Source of the DNA: Brachionus manjavacas
Taxonomy: Eukaryota > Rotifera > Eurotatoria > Ploima > Brachionidae
NCBI GenBank assembly: GCA_019054805.1
Contig: JAHQIY010000015.1
Coordinates: forward strand, 1,682,001-1,746,000
Direction: 5' to 3'
Length of the DNA stretch: 64,000 nt
Of the stretch, positions 46,248 through 57,824 are shown in pieces (the stretch's first letter is position 1; every line of letters starts with the position of its first letter). Below the pieces are notes generated by a model, which worked only from the letters and a program-made list of their open reading frames with translations, was not told the DNA's origin and did not search any database. The translations under genes were made by a program, and so were the position numbers.

Positions 46248-46642
46248 TAAACAAGCAAAAAATGATAAATCTATTTGTCGCAAAGCTGCATTACTTTAGT
46301 CTCGATTTAAGTGTTTGCTTATATTTTTAATAAATGCATAACCAAAAATTAAAATTCATTACTCACCAAGTGTAGTAATTATTTTCCTTAAATTATACGA
46401 ATCTAAATTTAAGTCTAAATTGCAAATATTAGTTTTTCTTTTTGCTTAATTTTGTAGTTCATAAAATTTTTTGTTCAAATTTTGTTGGCAAAATTATCTT
46501 GATGATACTTTAGTTTATTAGAAATTAAAAAATTTCAATTTATTTTTTTTTATTAAAAAAATAATTTAGGAAAAGTTTTTTCCAGGGCAGTTCCGAATGG
46601 CAGAGCCTTCTTTTCAGCCCACATGATTGCAATATGATTAAG

Positions 46643-46683
46643 ATATGTATTAATTATATGTGCCACATATAATTAATACATAT
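46643..46683. repeat. 41-bp perfect palindrome
   Basis: Two 20-base arms (ATATGTATTAATTATATGTG and complement) around a single C at 46663, followed by a TA dinucleotide run. It sits just past the 3' end of the LINE at 46753-47628. Confidence 0.7.
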
Positions 46684-46752
46684 ATATATATATGTATAAT
46701 TATATAAATTGAATATAAAAGATTAAATATAAATTGTTAAATTAAATTTTTG

Positions 46753-47628
46753 CTAAAAGTTTGGCGTGTTAATGATTGAATCAAAGGGTGTTTTGTACTT
46801 TAAATTGTTTCTGGAGGAGTTTTGAAGCAGAAAGTCCTGGATCTCCTGAGCTATTATTTCATGGCTTTGCCTTGTGGTGATAAATTTAGAAAAAGCTTGT
46901 TTGCTCTGTCATCAATCAAGTCGATTCTTAGCTCTTTATGGATTGTTTTGATACTTGTCTTTAGAGGAAAATACTTTATGATTCGCAACACTCGATTTTG
47001 CATTTTTTGCATTTCGGCTCTTATGTTCTGAGTGCCTGACTGAAGTGTTATAAAACAGTAGTCGAATAATGATCGTATGAGCGACATGTATAAAATTCTG
47101 TTGATTTTAAAAGATGATCTCCATTTAAAACTTTTAATTTTCCTGATTAGGTTTATTTTGGAAATTTGTTTTGAATTGATAATTTTCAAATGTTCTTTGT
47201 AGTTGATTTTGGGATCTAGTTTAATACCAAGGAATGTTGGATTTGGGTCAAGAGGAATATGTCAGTTCCCAATTTTTATTTTCATTCCATATCTTTTCTC
47301 ATAATTTTTTCGAAGTCCAGCTTTGGTAAATGTTGTGTAGCAAGTTTTTTTTTCGTTAATTTTAAATCCCCATTTTTTGCAGTACTCAATGATTCTATTC
47401 ACTGCCTTTTGAAGAATTATTTGAATTTCTTTTTTACTGGTCCTGGATACCCAGATACAGACGTCATCTGCGAACAAGGCTATTTTTACATGAGGAGGAA
47501 TACTATTAGCGATATCGCTAAAAAACAGAATGAAAATGGTAGGGGATAGGCAACTTCCTTGAGGGACTCCACATTTAATGGACTTATCTTTTGAAGTCTG
47601 GCCATTATAGCTGACTCTGAAAGAAAAA
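46753..47628 (-). mobile_element. LINE reverse transcriptase remnant
   Basis: The minus strand encodes RT motifs in order: CGVPQGSCLSPTIFILFFSD, then ALFADDVCIWVSRTSK (catalytic F-A-D-D), WGFKINEKKTCYTTF, FLGIKLDP, SLIRSLFDYCF and RILYM-type thumb sequence, ending FDSIINTPNF then a stop. A TGG-to-TGA change at 47260 and a frameshift near 46860 interrupt it. It is 5'-truncated. Jockey/CR1-like by its GVPQGS-FADD style, with clade assignment uncertain. Confidence 0.85.
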
Positions 47629-48289
47629 TTTCAAATTTAGCCAAATTTTAGTGAAATGAACATTAGAAAAAAATTGATTAATTATTACTTTGCATCTTTT
47701 ATCGAACAAGTTCATTCACAGTAAAAAAATTACTGAAGATGTTAAATTTTCATTTAACATTAATTATTTAAATACTTAACAAAAAAATTTAAACTGAGTT
47801 GAACCTTTTATTATTGATTGATTGATTTCATATTTATAAAAATGAATTTATTTTACAAAAAAATAACTATGTTTTTTCGATTGCTTTAATGAATTTATTT
47901 AGATGCCTTTAAAAATGGTATGTCGCCTCAAAGAAAAAATTAATTACTTTTACGTCTTATGTCTTAGGTGGTAAAAAAGATGGCTGTCAAATTGATTTGT
48001 TTTTTTAGCAAGTTTCGAATACTGAACTAGCATTTCTGAAAAAAATACTTTACTTTTTTACTAATGACTGACAATCCGCCGAAATTCAAAAGGAAATATT
48101 ATTGAAAAAATCAGATCAAAATCTTAAATCATTTATTTGTATCCAGTAATTGCAATTCGGATAAAGAATAAAAAAAGGAATTTTAATGTTAGTGCACTTT
48201 TTTTTATACTTATGGACATACACGTAATTTTTTCTACACACAACAATATTTTAGCGAACAATTTTAATGCACAGTTGATGAGTGTTATA

Positions 48290-48620
48290 GCTTTTCAGGT
48301 AAAAATCTAAACTGGCTCAAAGATTTTCTTACAAATAGAACACAAGAAGTAACTGTTGGTACTCTAGCTCAAAATGGCTGAATGTCCTTAATGGTGTGTC
48401 TCAAGGATCGGTTCTCGACCATTACTGTTTATCATTTTCATAAAAGACACTCCGAAATCAGTGCGAAATGCATGTAAACTTTTTGCTTGGGAAACTTATC
48501 TCCACAATACGTAATTTGAACTTGTTCAAGAAGATTATGTGCATTATATTAACTGGGCTGACACTTGGCACATGAAGTTTAACCAAAAGAAATACAAAAA
48601 TAACAAAACCTTTCACCATG
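48290..48620 (+). mobile_element. decayed LINE reverse transcriptase fragment
   Basis: Across frames the plus strand reads NLNWLKDFLTNRTQEVTVGT, then LNGVSQGSVL and INWADTWHMKFNQKKYK, the standard order of RT palm motifs, with several frameshifts and stops. The FADD box is eroded (KLFAWETYL). It is an older copy than the one at 46753-47628. Confidence 0.65.
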
Positions 48621-48659
48621 ATGAAAAAAATTGTACACAATTGTCTGCTAAAATTTAGT

Positions 48660-49030
48660 TTAAAAAAAATTTTAGAATAAAATTTCCAAAGGATAACTTT
48701 TTAACACAAAAAAAATAGCCAAAACTAAAATATTATAAATTTATTACTCTGATAAAATTTTATGCACCTAAGTTCCATATAAATAACATCAGTAACGGGC
48801 ATGTACTCCATTAGAAGTAAATATCTATTAGATTTTTAATTTACATAAAATTAAATTTTTTTATAAAATTGATTTTTTTTTAAAATAAATAAAAGTCAAG
48901 GTCAAAAAAATACCAATACTCGAAATCGTTTGAAAAAGTTTATTAAATAAAAGAATTTAAACAAATTTGTATCAAGTGTTAAAAGTTTATTTAACAACAA
49001 TAATAAAGATATCTGAAGTTTATGTACATC
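48660..49030. other. AT-rich spacer
   Basis: No gene seen. This is the 3' flank of RBM22. Confidence 0.5.
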
Positions 49031-49034
49031 TTTT

Positions 49035-50040
49035 TTAATATGGTTTGTGAGAAGATTTGGCACTGGGCGTCTTTTTAGAAGATGGTGCCTTCAAATTCGG
49101 TGCAGATGAAGAGCCAAGATTAAAAAAATCATTTTTGAAATCGTTTGACGGCATGGGCAGAACGCCCGGCAAGCCAGGTGTCAATTTATACGAGTCCGCA
49201 TCCTCACTGCTTTTGCTATCTAAGGAAATCTTTTGTCCACTTGCTTTGTACTTTTCTTCTTTTGTCAAGTCTTGCATTCGCTTGAACATCTTGTCTGCAA
49301 CCGGATCATTGGATCCATAAAAACGATCTCTGATGTTCTGTTGAGACAACGGATCTTCGGGATCGTTTGGCATCTCGTGTCTGTACGGACACTCTTCGCC
49401 TCTTTTGCACTCACCCTTAACCCAAAAAGAACAAATGTGCGGCAGATTTCTTTTGTAGTAGGGCGCTTTTCTGGCCAATTTGGCGAGCATTTCATTTTTC
49501 TCTTTTATCTTGCCTAGTTGACCATAAGCCACAGTTCCGTCACCTTCGGCAAACTCCTTTTCAACTTGTTGGTTAAAATACTCCTTGTTTACATTGGATT
49601 TTGGTATTTCATCATTTATTTTAAGCGCTGCATCTCTGACTTGCACAGGCAGACCGTACTCCAAGTCCAGTAAGCATGTTTGGCACACGTTTTTTACTTT
49701 TGAGCATGTCTGGCAAATTTCAGTCTTTTTATAGCGCATTCCTGTTCCTGGGCACCATCGAAACACAGAAAATGGACGATTGCAAATTTTGCATTCTTGG
49801 CCATACTTTTCTTTCATCTAAGTTGAATATTGTCAATTAAACTGGAGGTAAAAAATCATAGTCACTTACCATTCGAACATAGGGATTGGGTCCGAGGCAT
49901 GTTTCGCAGAGAATTGGAAATTCCTTGAAGCAAAGTTAAAGTGAATCAATTTGGCTGAGCTATAAAGTGATGCGGATGAAACTTACAGATGATTCCCAGG
50001 CTTGTCTGTTATATGAATTCGTGGACAAACTTACTGCCAT
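49035..50040 (-). CDS. RBM22: RBM22/Ecm2-type splicing factor lacking the RRM
   Basis: Exons 49987-50040, 49870-49923 and 49035-49817 join to 296 residues. The N-terminus is strongly conserved: [35 protein letters not shown], then [13 protein letters not shown]-like [40 protein letters not shown], and the CCCH finger [21 protein letters not shown] region (C-X7-C-X5-C-X3-H, trailing [20 protein letters not shown]). After [12 protein letters not shown] the RRM that follows in human RBM22 (420 residues) is absent. About 30 residues lead directly to the post-[18 protein letters not shown] segment. The exon is continuous, so the RRM is not hidden in an intron. RBM22 contacts U6 and pre-mRNA at the spliceosome active site. 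Confidence 0.93.
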
Positions 50041-50625
50041 TCTGATGATTCTAGATTACTAGTTTGAATTAAAATTATTTTAGCAAATTTTTTTATTTTA
50101 TTATTATAATAAGTAAATAAAATATTAAGAAAATTTTGTATGTTTTATTTATAGATGTTTGACTATGAGTTTTGAGAAAAATTGGTACTGAGTTTTTTTT
50201 GTCTTATTGAAAAATAAAGAATTATTGAATGAAACTTTTTTAACAAAATTTCAATGGTTTTTTAAGGATTGGGAGTACATGAGTATAAATCATATTTAAG
50301 AATTTTTAATTAATTTAGTTACAAAACAAAAACAATTAACTAATTCAGCTTTTATTATTTAAATGAGCGATAATATTATCTAACCAAAATAGTAAATTAT
50401 ACCACTAATTTAATAAAACAACCACAAATTAAATTTTTCAATCACACATTCAGTCTTTTCCACTAGTCTAGTTATTTTACTAAAAAAATTATATTTTAAA
50501 CGACACTTTGATATTTACTATTGCTCACATTTATTCAAACAGAAAATTATTTTTTTTTACATTTCTTGATATTTCCGAAACTATATAATCAATTTATAAT
50601 ATAATCAATTCCTCTAAGATTAGAA

Positions 50626-50742
50626 ATGTTATCATCTTTCAAAAATGAGTCAATTCCTATCAAAAGAGGGTCCAACTGGCCAACATTAGATGATGTTGAT
50701 CAAGTTTTGTCCGATATTGTCAAATTTCTTCGTCATATTTAA
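50626..50742 (+). CDS. candidate 38-residue small ORF or terminal exon
   Basis: ATG at 50626 to TAA at 50742 encodes SFKNESIPIKRGSNWPTLDD then VDQVLSDIVKFLRHI. It is GC-richer than its flanks, with an AATAAAAT signal near 50855. A TTAG directly before the ATG means it may be a last exon of a gene whose other exons I cannot find. Not recognised. Confidence 0.4.
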   Translation: MLSSFKNESIPIKRGSNWPTLDDVDQVLSDIVKFLRHI

Positions 50743-50759
50743 AAATTTTAAATTTTATA

Positions 50760-52001
50760 TACTTTTTACCTATTTTTAAATTCCTTCAAGGCATGCAATT
50801 TTTAAAAAAAAAGTAATAATAAAAAATAATTATGTATGCTTTTGTAATTTTAAATAAAATATAAATCTATAAATCCCTGATATTTTAATTTATAAAAAAT
50901 TAAATTTGAAATTATTTCTTGTTATTTTTTTCCCTCTTAAAAAAATAAGCTTAACATTAAGCATTTTTGTTGTTTCAAAATTAAATTAAAGTACTTTTCA
51001 ATTGAGCTTATATTTTTTAATTATTTTATTTTAAATTTTTATTTGAGTCTAAATATAATTTAATAAAATTTTAAGTATGAATTAAACCTAGAAAAAGAAT
51101 CCATTTATTTTTGATTGAACAATTTTTATTGCAATTTTTAATAATAATTTAAAAGAAGAATAATAAGCAAAATATTCTTAGTTAAATAAGCTTATCTATA
51201 ATTATTTGATATTACTTTTTCATTTTTTCGTTATTAAAAAAATCTATAAATAATTTTTTCATTATAAATGTTTAAATAGTTTGAACAAGTCTATTCTAAA
51301 AGCGCAATAGTATTATTTTAGACATTCCAGTATCGTCAAGTATTTTAATATAAGATTATATTTTTATTTTTTAATTTTTTCTAGTTCAGTAAAAAGTAAA
51401 TCAAGCATGAAAGTAAACACAGGCGCTAAAAAGAGTTTAAATCGGGTTCTTAGAAGTCCGAAGAGGCACATTATGAAAAAAAATATTTTCGGTATTTTTA
51501 TAATAGAGTATAAAAAATACGAAACTATAAATTATGTTAAATGGTTGTATATAAAAATTTGGTAGAAAATAATAAATAAAATTATAAATTTTCATATTTA
51601 AAATTTTTATCGAAATCTTAAGATTTAGCGTGCATGGGGCAGATTTTAATGATTTTAATTTAATTCAGATCTTGCAAATAAAATTAGTAGATTGATAAAC
51701 AATATTCGTTAAAAATTCCACTTCTTTGGGCCAAATAATTTCTGATCCCAATTTCTGCATAAAATAAGTTAATGTATTGATTTTTTTAATTTTGTTATAA
51801 AAAAAAAAGCTTCAATAATTTTGAATATTTTATTTAGAGAGTGTTGTCTAAAAATAAATCCAAAAAAATACTTTTTCTATTTTGGTGTAGGGGCCCTAGA
51901 TAAAAATCAAATGGTCATTTTAATTTTTTTTCTAGATTGTTAATATTAGCCAAAATTATTTTATGTAATTTTAAAATGCATTTAATCTTTACCCAAAAGT
52001 A
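50760..52001. other. AT-rich spacer upstream of the MAP2K gene
   Basis: No gene or repeat supported. Promoter elements are not identifiable. Confidence 0.5.
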
Positions 52002-53629
52002 ATGTGCTTCAGTTTTTTCAATACTTGTTTAAACAAAAATCGCGACAGAACCAACTCAATTGAACAAGAGGACACTGGCGACCAGGCCGAAAAAGACGCT
52101 CCAAAATTCAAAAACTCATTCGAGTCAAAATTAAACTCTTTTTATCAAAACATAGTAGAAAATACACCTGATTACATAACCAAGGACTTTATAGACAAGC
52201 TTGACAAAAAATCTCTAATATCAACCAGTTCATCATCAATTGGCTCGGTCAATTCTTCGTCAATTAAGATGCAGTCCGATAGTCCAAAAGCGCCTGCAAA
52301 GCCATTTTCGATGCCTAGACCCAAGCCAGGCCAGATGAGCACCTTGCTTCCTTCCAAGCACATCCCAAGCTCGCAGCCCGAGCTCAACATCAAAAGTCTA
52401 GGGATCAAAAAAACAGGCTATGTGTTCGACTCGGCGAAGCTTGTGGCCAAACCACTCGAAAGCGAAGACAACAATGGACCCGAAATGGCAGACGAAGAGA
52501 AGGCGACAGGAATGAACCGTGACCAGAAAAAAAACTATCATCATATTTATGTCACCAAGGGCGGCAAGCTGACCTTCTCCAAGACTAAAGTGTACGACTT
52601 CAACGAGTCAGAGCTGGAGGAAGTATCTCTGATTGGAAATGGAGAGTTTGGCACTGTTTTAAAGGTACTGCACCGGCCAAGTGGCACAATGATGGCCATG
52701 AAACGAGTTGGGCCGACTGTAGGCAACCAAGGTGAGCGCAAAAAGGTGCTTAAAGAACTCGCGTTCGTGCTCGAATGTCACGAGTACGAGTACATTGTAA
52801 ATTTCTATGGAGTTAAATTTAACAATGAGCCAGCCGATTGTTTGATTTGCATGGAGCTAATGGACGCTTCGTTGGACAAATTTTACAAGTATGTCTACAA
52901 TGTTAGAGAAGAAGAGTTGCCAGAGAGCTTTTTGGCAAAAGTGTGTGTGGCCACAGTGAACGCGCTCAATTATTTGAAGGAAAAACACAAGATAATTCAT
53001 CGGGACGTGAAGCCCTCCAATATTTTGATCAATAGACAAGGAGATATAAAAATGTGTGACTTTGGTATTAGTGGAAAATTGGTTGATTCGATTGCGGCGA
53101 GCCGTGATGCTGGCTCGCAGTTCTACATGGCCGTAAGAGGTTTTAAGTCTCAGGGTATTTGTTTTGAATTTTTGAATTTTAGCCGGAGAGAATTGATCCT
53201 TACAAGGCCAGCAAACAGGGCTATGATATAAGGTCAGATGTGTGGAGTCTGGGCATCACGCTTTACGAGCTTTCGACTGGACAATTTCCCTACCCTCAAT
53301 GGAAAAGCATTTTTCATCAGCTGAGTATAGTTGTTGAAAAAGAGGCGCCAACGCTGCAGTCTGAACGTTTGAGTGGGGAATTTAAAAATTTTGTTAATAG
53401 TTGGTGAGTGTCAATTGGATTTTTTTATTTTATTTTATTAAAATATATTTTTGAATGATTTTTTACATGATTTATTTTTTCAAGTTTAATCAAAGACGAA
53501 AAAGTTCGACCCAAGTACAGCGTTTTGTTGGAACATCCTTTAATAACCGCTCATTCAAAAACAAATAGTAAAAGAGAAGTAGCAGCCTATGTTGAGCCAT
53601 ACATTTGTGAAATGAATAATACAGCTTGA
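52002..53629 (+). CDS. MKK4-type MAP kinase kinase (JNK/p38 pathway)
   Basis: Exons 52002-53132, 53183-53403 and 53485-53629 join to 498 residues. A disordered Ser/Pro/Lys-rich N-terminus of about 200 residues precedes a complete kinase domain: glycine loop LIGNGEFGTV, lysine MAMKR, ICMELMDASLDKFYKYVYNV (MKK4 signature), catalytic IIHRDVKPSNIL, MCDFGISGKLVDSIAASRDA and, across a 50-bp intron, YMA/PERIDPYKASKQGYDIRS. SDVWSLGITLYELSTGQFPY follows. MKK4 phosphorylates JNK and p38. The activation loop keeps the first Ser, while the second phosphosite is Ser where human MKK4 has Thr. The neighbouring lineage MKK7 fits less well. Confidence 0.93.
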
Positions 53630-53639
53630 TTTTTTGAAC

Positions 53640-54680
53640 AGTATCATTTTTGATCATTTTATTTTTACAAACTTTTTATTTTGTTTTGTTAAAATTTATT
53701 TTGTCAAATCAATTTTTTTTTTAAATTAATTCCTTTTTTTTCAAATAATTAATTGATGTTAAATTTTTTTGAGACCTTTTAATTTTAAGCTAATTTTTAA
53801 ATAAATAATCTAAAAAAATATCCGATGATTTACAGTTATTAATAAAAGTAGATTTTCGGTTAATTTTTTATATTATTAACAATCATTTATTAGAAATAAG
53901 TCAATTACGTCATTTTGATTGAAATCAGTGATGGGATCAAAAATGGCATACATCAATAAGAATTCAACAAAGTTTAAATTCGAAATGTTCATCATAAAAT
54001 ATTCAAATTTATTTGAAATTTAATCAATTTTTTTAAATTTTATTAATATTAAAATATTTGTTTTAAATTTTTTACTTTTCGAATTCAGATTTATTTTAAT
54101 TCTGTTTGGATAACCCATATTTGATTCTTGCATGGTAAATTTGTGTTAAGTTCACTTTATCTTTATTAAAATATTTGAAAAAATACAAAATGTGATATTC
54201 ACATAATATATTTCTTGAATTATTGATGTGTGAATTTTAACATAGAAAATCTTTGTACATACTATTGTCACTTTAGTCAAGTACTTGTTCATCATGCTGT
54301 AAGCATTCCAAAGTGTTTTTTGGTCTTCCAAGTCTTCTGTCCTATAGGTGTTACCAGAGTTGCTTAAAAGTCCAAAATTAAAGTCCAAGCGTGTATTTTT
54401 TACATATTACTGGATAAAAAAATTAATCCTTAAAGGCCAGATTTAGTCAAAGTAATACCCAGAGTTATTTAAAAGACACAAGTATCAAGTCAAATCCAAG
54501 TTCGGACTTATTTGTTTCAAAAGTTGTAGTCAAAGACTTAATTTTTACTTTTATATTAATTTAAAGTCCAAATGTGAAAACAATAGAAATATTATTTCAG
54601 TAAAATCATATTCTGATTTGCACAATAGATTTAATTTTCATCACATAAAATTAAAAATAGACAAAATATTAAGCAAAATA
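53640..54680. other. AT-rich spacer with CAGTGATGGG and AAGTC-type words
   Basis: No gene. CAGTGATGGG occurs at 53926-53935 and AAGTC/GACTT-rich sequence at about 54300-54570 (see repeat entries). Confidence 0.4.
54300..54570. repeat. AAGTC-rich repeat, block 1
   Basis: Irregular repeats of CAAGTC / AAAGTCCAA words. Similar blocks lie at 56160-56510 and 57825-58015. Likely internal sequence of a non-autonomous DNA transposon or degenerate satellite. Confidence 0.45.
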
Positions 54681-54689
54681 AGTCATCTC

Positions 54690-55750
54690 TATGAGTCTAG
54701 ACAAAAGTATTTCTATTGATGTAATTCTGCTAGATTTTGCGAAAGCATTTGAAAATGTTCCGCACAGACGACTTATTGCTAAATTGAAAGCGTATGGCTT
54801 TGATGGTAAAATGGATTGAATCTTTCTTGAAAAAAAATAGAAGACAACGAGTTGTTCAAGGTGAAATTTTGACTGATTGGGTTAAGATTTTAAGCGGTGT
54901 ACCAAAAGGTTCAGTGATTAGTCCATTATTGTTCGTTTTGTATATCAATGATCTACCAAAAGGAATAGAGAATATTGTCAAAAAGTATGCAGATGATACA
55001 AAAATATTCTCGCAAACGGTATCAGAAATAAGCGCAGTAAAACTACAATCAGATTTAGATTTAATTTTCAAGTGGACTCAAGATTGGCTTCTTCTCTTCA
55101 AAAAAACAAAGAATTCACTTATTTTATTAATGGTAAACAGTTATCAACGTCAGAAACCGAAAGAGATCTTGGAGGTATCTTCAATACAAATCTTAAATGG
55201 AAAAATCAAGTGATAGAGGCTACAAACATGCAAATCAAATGTTAGGTCGCATCAGGAAATCATTCGCTCGTTTTGATTGTAAGTAATTTAGATCATTGTA
55301 TTTAACTTTTGTTCGTCCTCTTTTGGAATTTCCTGTGCCTGTATGGTCTCCAATTCTTAAGTTTGACTGTGAGAATGTTGAAAGGATTCAACGCAGAGCT
55401 ACGAAATTTGTTTCTTCAATTAGAAACAAACCGTATGGAAGCAGATTTAAGGCTTTAAACATTCCAAATCTGGTGGAAAGAAGAAAAAGAGTTGATCTAA
55501 TTCAATTATACGAATTCATGCATGGAATAGAATTGGTTTAAAAAAGCAATATTTTTAATGTCACAAAAATCCAAGGAAGAGGTCACTGCTTCAAATATCA
55601 CAAAGAAATTTCTAGGCTCCAACATAGAGATAAATTTTTTTTCAACAGAACCGCTAACATATGGAACTCGCTGCCAAATCAATTAGTTGAAACCCCCAAT
55701 TTTACTACTTTTACTACTAAAAATCAATTTTTGATTTGTGAGGCATTGTG
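54690..55750 (+). mobile_element. LINE reverse transcriptase remnant (CR1/Jockey-like)
   Basis: The plus strand reads VILLDFAKAFENVPHRRL, then WIESFLKKNRRQRVVQGE, LSGVPKGSVISPLLFVLYIN, KKYADDTKIF (Y/F-A-D-D box), LGGIFNTNLKW, LYLTFVRPLLEFPVPVWSP and ERIQRRATKFVSSIRNK, ending NRTANIWNSLPNQLVETPNF. Frameshifts near 54800, 55100 and 55230 and stops show it is dead. This is the full RT core and C-terminus without the endonuclease. Confidence 0.88.
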
Positions 55751-56159
55751 AATTATGAAGCAAAAAACAAAAACAATAATCTTAAAATGAAATAACTTTT
55801 TTACTAAAAGTCTAAAAATAGTTCTGCAAAATGTATCAGCTGGTACAAACTTTGTACCATCCAAATTTAGTCTCTGCAAAAACTCTGCAAGTTGGTAAAG
55901 CACTAAAAGTATTAGAAAATCATTAAAATTAAATTGCAGAGTTATTGCAGAGACTAAATTTGGGTTTTTGATGCGGTGATGAAATTTAAAAATCAAAATT
56001 TCGTGTAAAAGCTCTAGATTGATTTATTTTAAGCAGGGACCAACGTTTATTAAAATTTGGTATTTAACTTCTAGTGTACGCAGCTCTTCGAGAAATTTAC
56101 AGTAAATAAGTACCGATAGAAGAAGATTTTTGACTGATTTTCTTACCTTTTTGTTACAG

Positions 56160-56510
56160 GCTTGTTTATAAGTCACAGTTTTCACAAGTCCAAGTCACAA
56201 AAATTTAAGTCAAAGCCATGTCTTGACTTAATTTTTTTTTAAGTCAAAGTTATGATTTGCACAAAAATTTTTATCAGTACCTGCTTCATCTGGGACAGTT
56301 GAAAGAATTTTTTCTAAATCTGGTTACATTTACAGAGCACATAGGTCAAGATTAACAGTCAGGAATTTGGAAGCAACTACTTTATTGGTATCAAATATGG
56401 ATTTATTAAATCATTGACTTGACTTAAAAAGAAAAAAAAATTTCAGGCCATCGACTTGACTTGACTTAATACTTGTGACTTAAAAAAAAGTCTGTTTGTA
56501 AAGCAGCAAA
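56160..56510. repeat. AAGTC-rich repeat, block 2
   Basis: TCACAAGTCCAAGTCACAAA-like words and their complement (TTGACTTGACTTAA) recur, flanking short GC-richer segments. Confidence 0.5.
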
Positions 56511-56722
56511 AATTATTCTCGGACAAGTCTAGCTGTTATCAAAATATTTATTGATTTGAAAATTTTAATTTTGAAAAAAAATAAAAAAATTTTATTAGGA
56601 CATACAAAAGATATTTAAAAAAAATCAGTTCATATAAAAAATGTGTATTTTACTGACTACATTTTGTACAAAATCGCCGATAAAAGAAAAATTAGAAAAT
56701 TGTGCACCCAAATATAAAAAGT

Positions 56723-57466
56723 CTATTTTGCAGATTTTTTCTTAGCGGCTTTGGGCTTCTCGGCAGTGGTTGCTTCTTTGGTTGCTTTCACTTTCTTTGG
56801 CTCAATGGCAGGCTTGGCTTCGTCGTTAATTTTGCGTTTAGGCGATTTTTTCTCATCTTTTTTGGTCACAGTGGGTTTTTTCTGCTCTGTGGCTGACTTG
56901 GTGCTCAAAGCAGTGCTGGTTGTCTTTTTGCCGGACTCCAACTTTTTTGCTTTAGACGCAGCCGCTCTTTCTTTGACTTTTTGAAGAACAGACTTATTGG
57001 CCGATTTGGCAACAACCGCTTTTTTAGCCTTGGTTTTCTTAGCTGCATCCTTTTCAATTTCTTTTTTCCTAGTCAACTCTTTTTTTTCTTTTTCTTTAAC
57101 CAATTTTTCTTTTTCCTTTTCTTTGATCAATTTTTCCTTGGCTTTTTCCTCTTCCTTCTGCTTATCGCCCACTTTGAATGAGCTGGTAGTCTTGCCAGTC
57201 TTGAGATGGCCATCTTTAAGTGCATTGCGTATCGCTATATTGGCTTTGAGCAGCACCAACCGTCGGTCAATGTTGTAAGTATTTTGGATATATTTGTAGA
57301 TTGCTACTCTAGATGAGCCTTTGATTTCTTTGAAATGACGAATGGCTTCGATTATCATGTGCAGATAAGTAGGATGATCTTTTTTGGACTTTACGGTCAT
57401 TTTTGGTCCGGCGGCTTTTTTTGCCGCAGATATTCCGTTTTCAACAGTGGCTTTTTTTTCTGACAT
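56723..57466 (-). CDS. linker histone H1
   Basis: 247 residues in a single exon. The globular winged-helix domain lies at about residues 30-100 (HPTYLHMIIEAIRHFKEIKG, SSRVAIYKYIQNTYNIDRR, NIAIRNALKDGHLKTGKTTS), flanked by a short basic N-terminus and a long Lys/Ala/Glu-rich C-terminal tail with charged runs (EKEKEKLVKEKEKKE) and KAKK motifs. It binds the nucleosome dyad and linker DNA. The tail is richer in glutamate than in typical H1, giving alternating-charge blocks. The lone gene is not next to core histone genes. Intronless structure is typical of histones. Confidence 0.93.
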   Translation of the reverse strand: MSEKKATVENGISAAKKAAGPKMTVKSKKDHPTYLHMIIEAIRHFKEIKGSSRVAIYKYIQNTYNIDRRLVLLKANIAIRNALKDGHLKTGKTTSSFKVGDKQKEEEKAKEKLIKEKEKEKLVKEKEKKELTRKKEIEKDAAKKTKAKKAVVAKSANKSVLQKVKERAAASKAKKLESGKKTTSTALSTKSATEQKKPTVTKKDEKKSPKRKINDEAKPAIEPKKVKATKEATTAEKPKAAKKKSAK

Positions 57467-57824
57467 GATAAATTGGCTAAGTTACAAGAAAAAGTCTATT
57501 GATATTAGAGTATAAATACTTATATGCAGACAGTCACATGTTACATTTGAACAGTGTCGAACGGCGGAGAAATCATTTCAAATCTAAATTAATAGCTTTT
57601 TTTTTCAAATTTTGGTTGCACTTGGCCTTGACATCGTTGACTCCGCCTGAAAGATTAATTACTCAGCTTAAATTGGAAATTTAAAGATTACATTACAAAA
57701 GAGGTTGTATGAGGAACAACCTAGAGAGTTAATCTCTCTAAAATTAAATATCTCTCTCTCACATTAAAAAAGTAAAATCAATCTTGACCTTAAATTTAAT
57801 GGCAACAATTTAAATAGTAAGAGA

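Noticed and set aside
56751-57278. Phe- and Leu-rich plus-strand ORFs that look like membrane proteins
   Set aside because: Antisense of the Lys-rich histone H1 tail. Lys/Glu codons read backwards give Phe/Leu.
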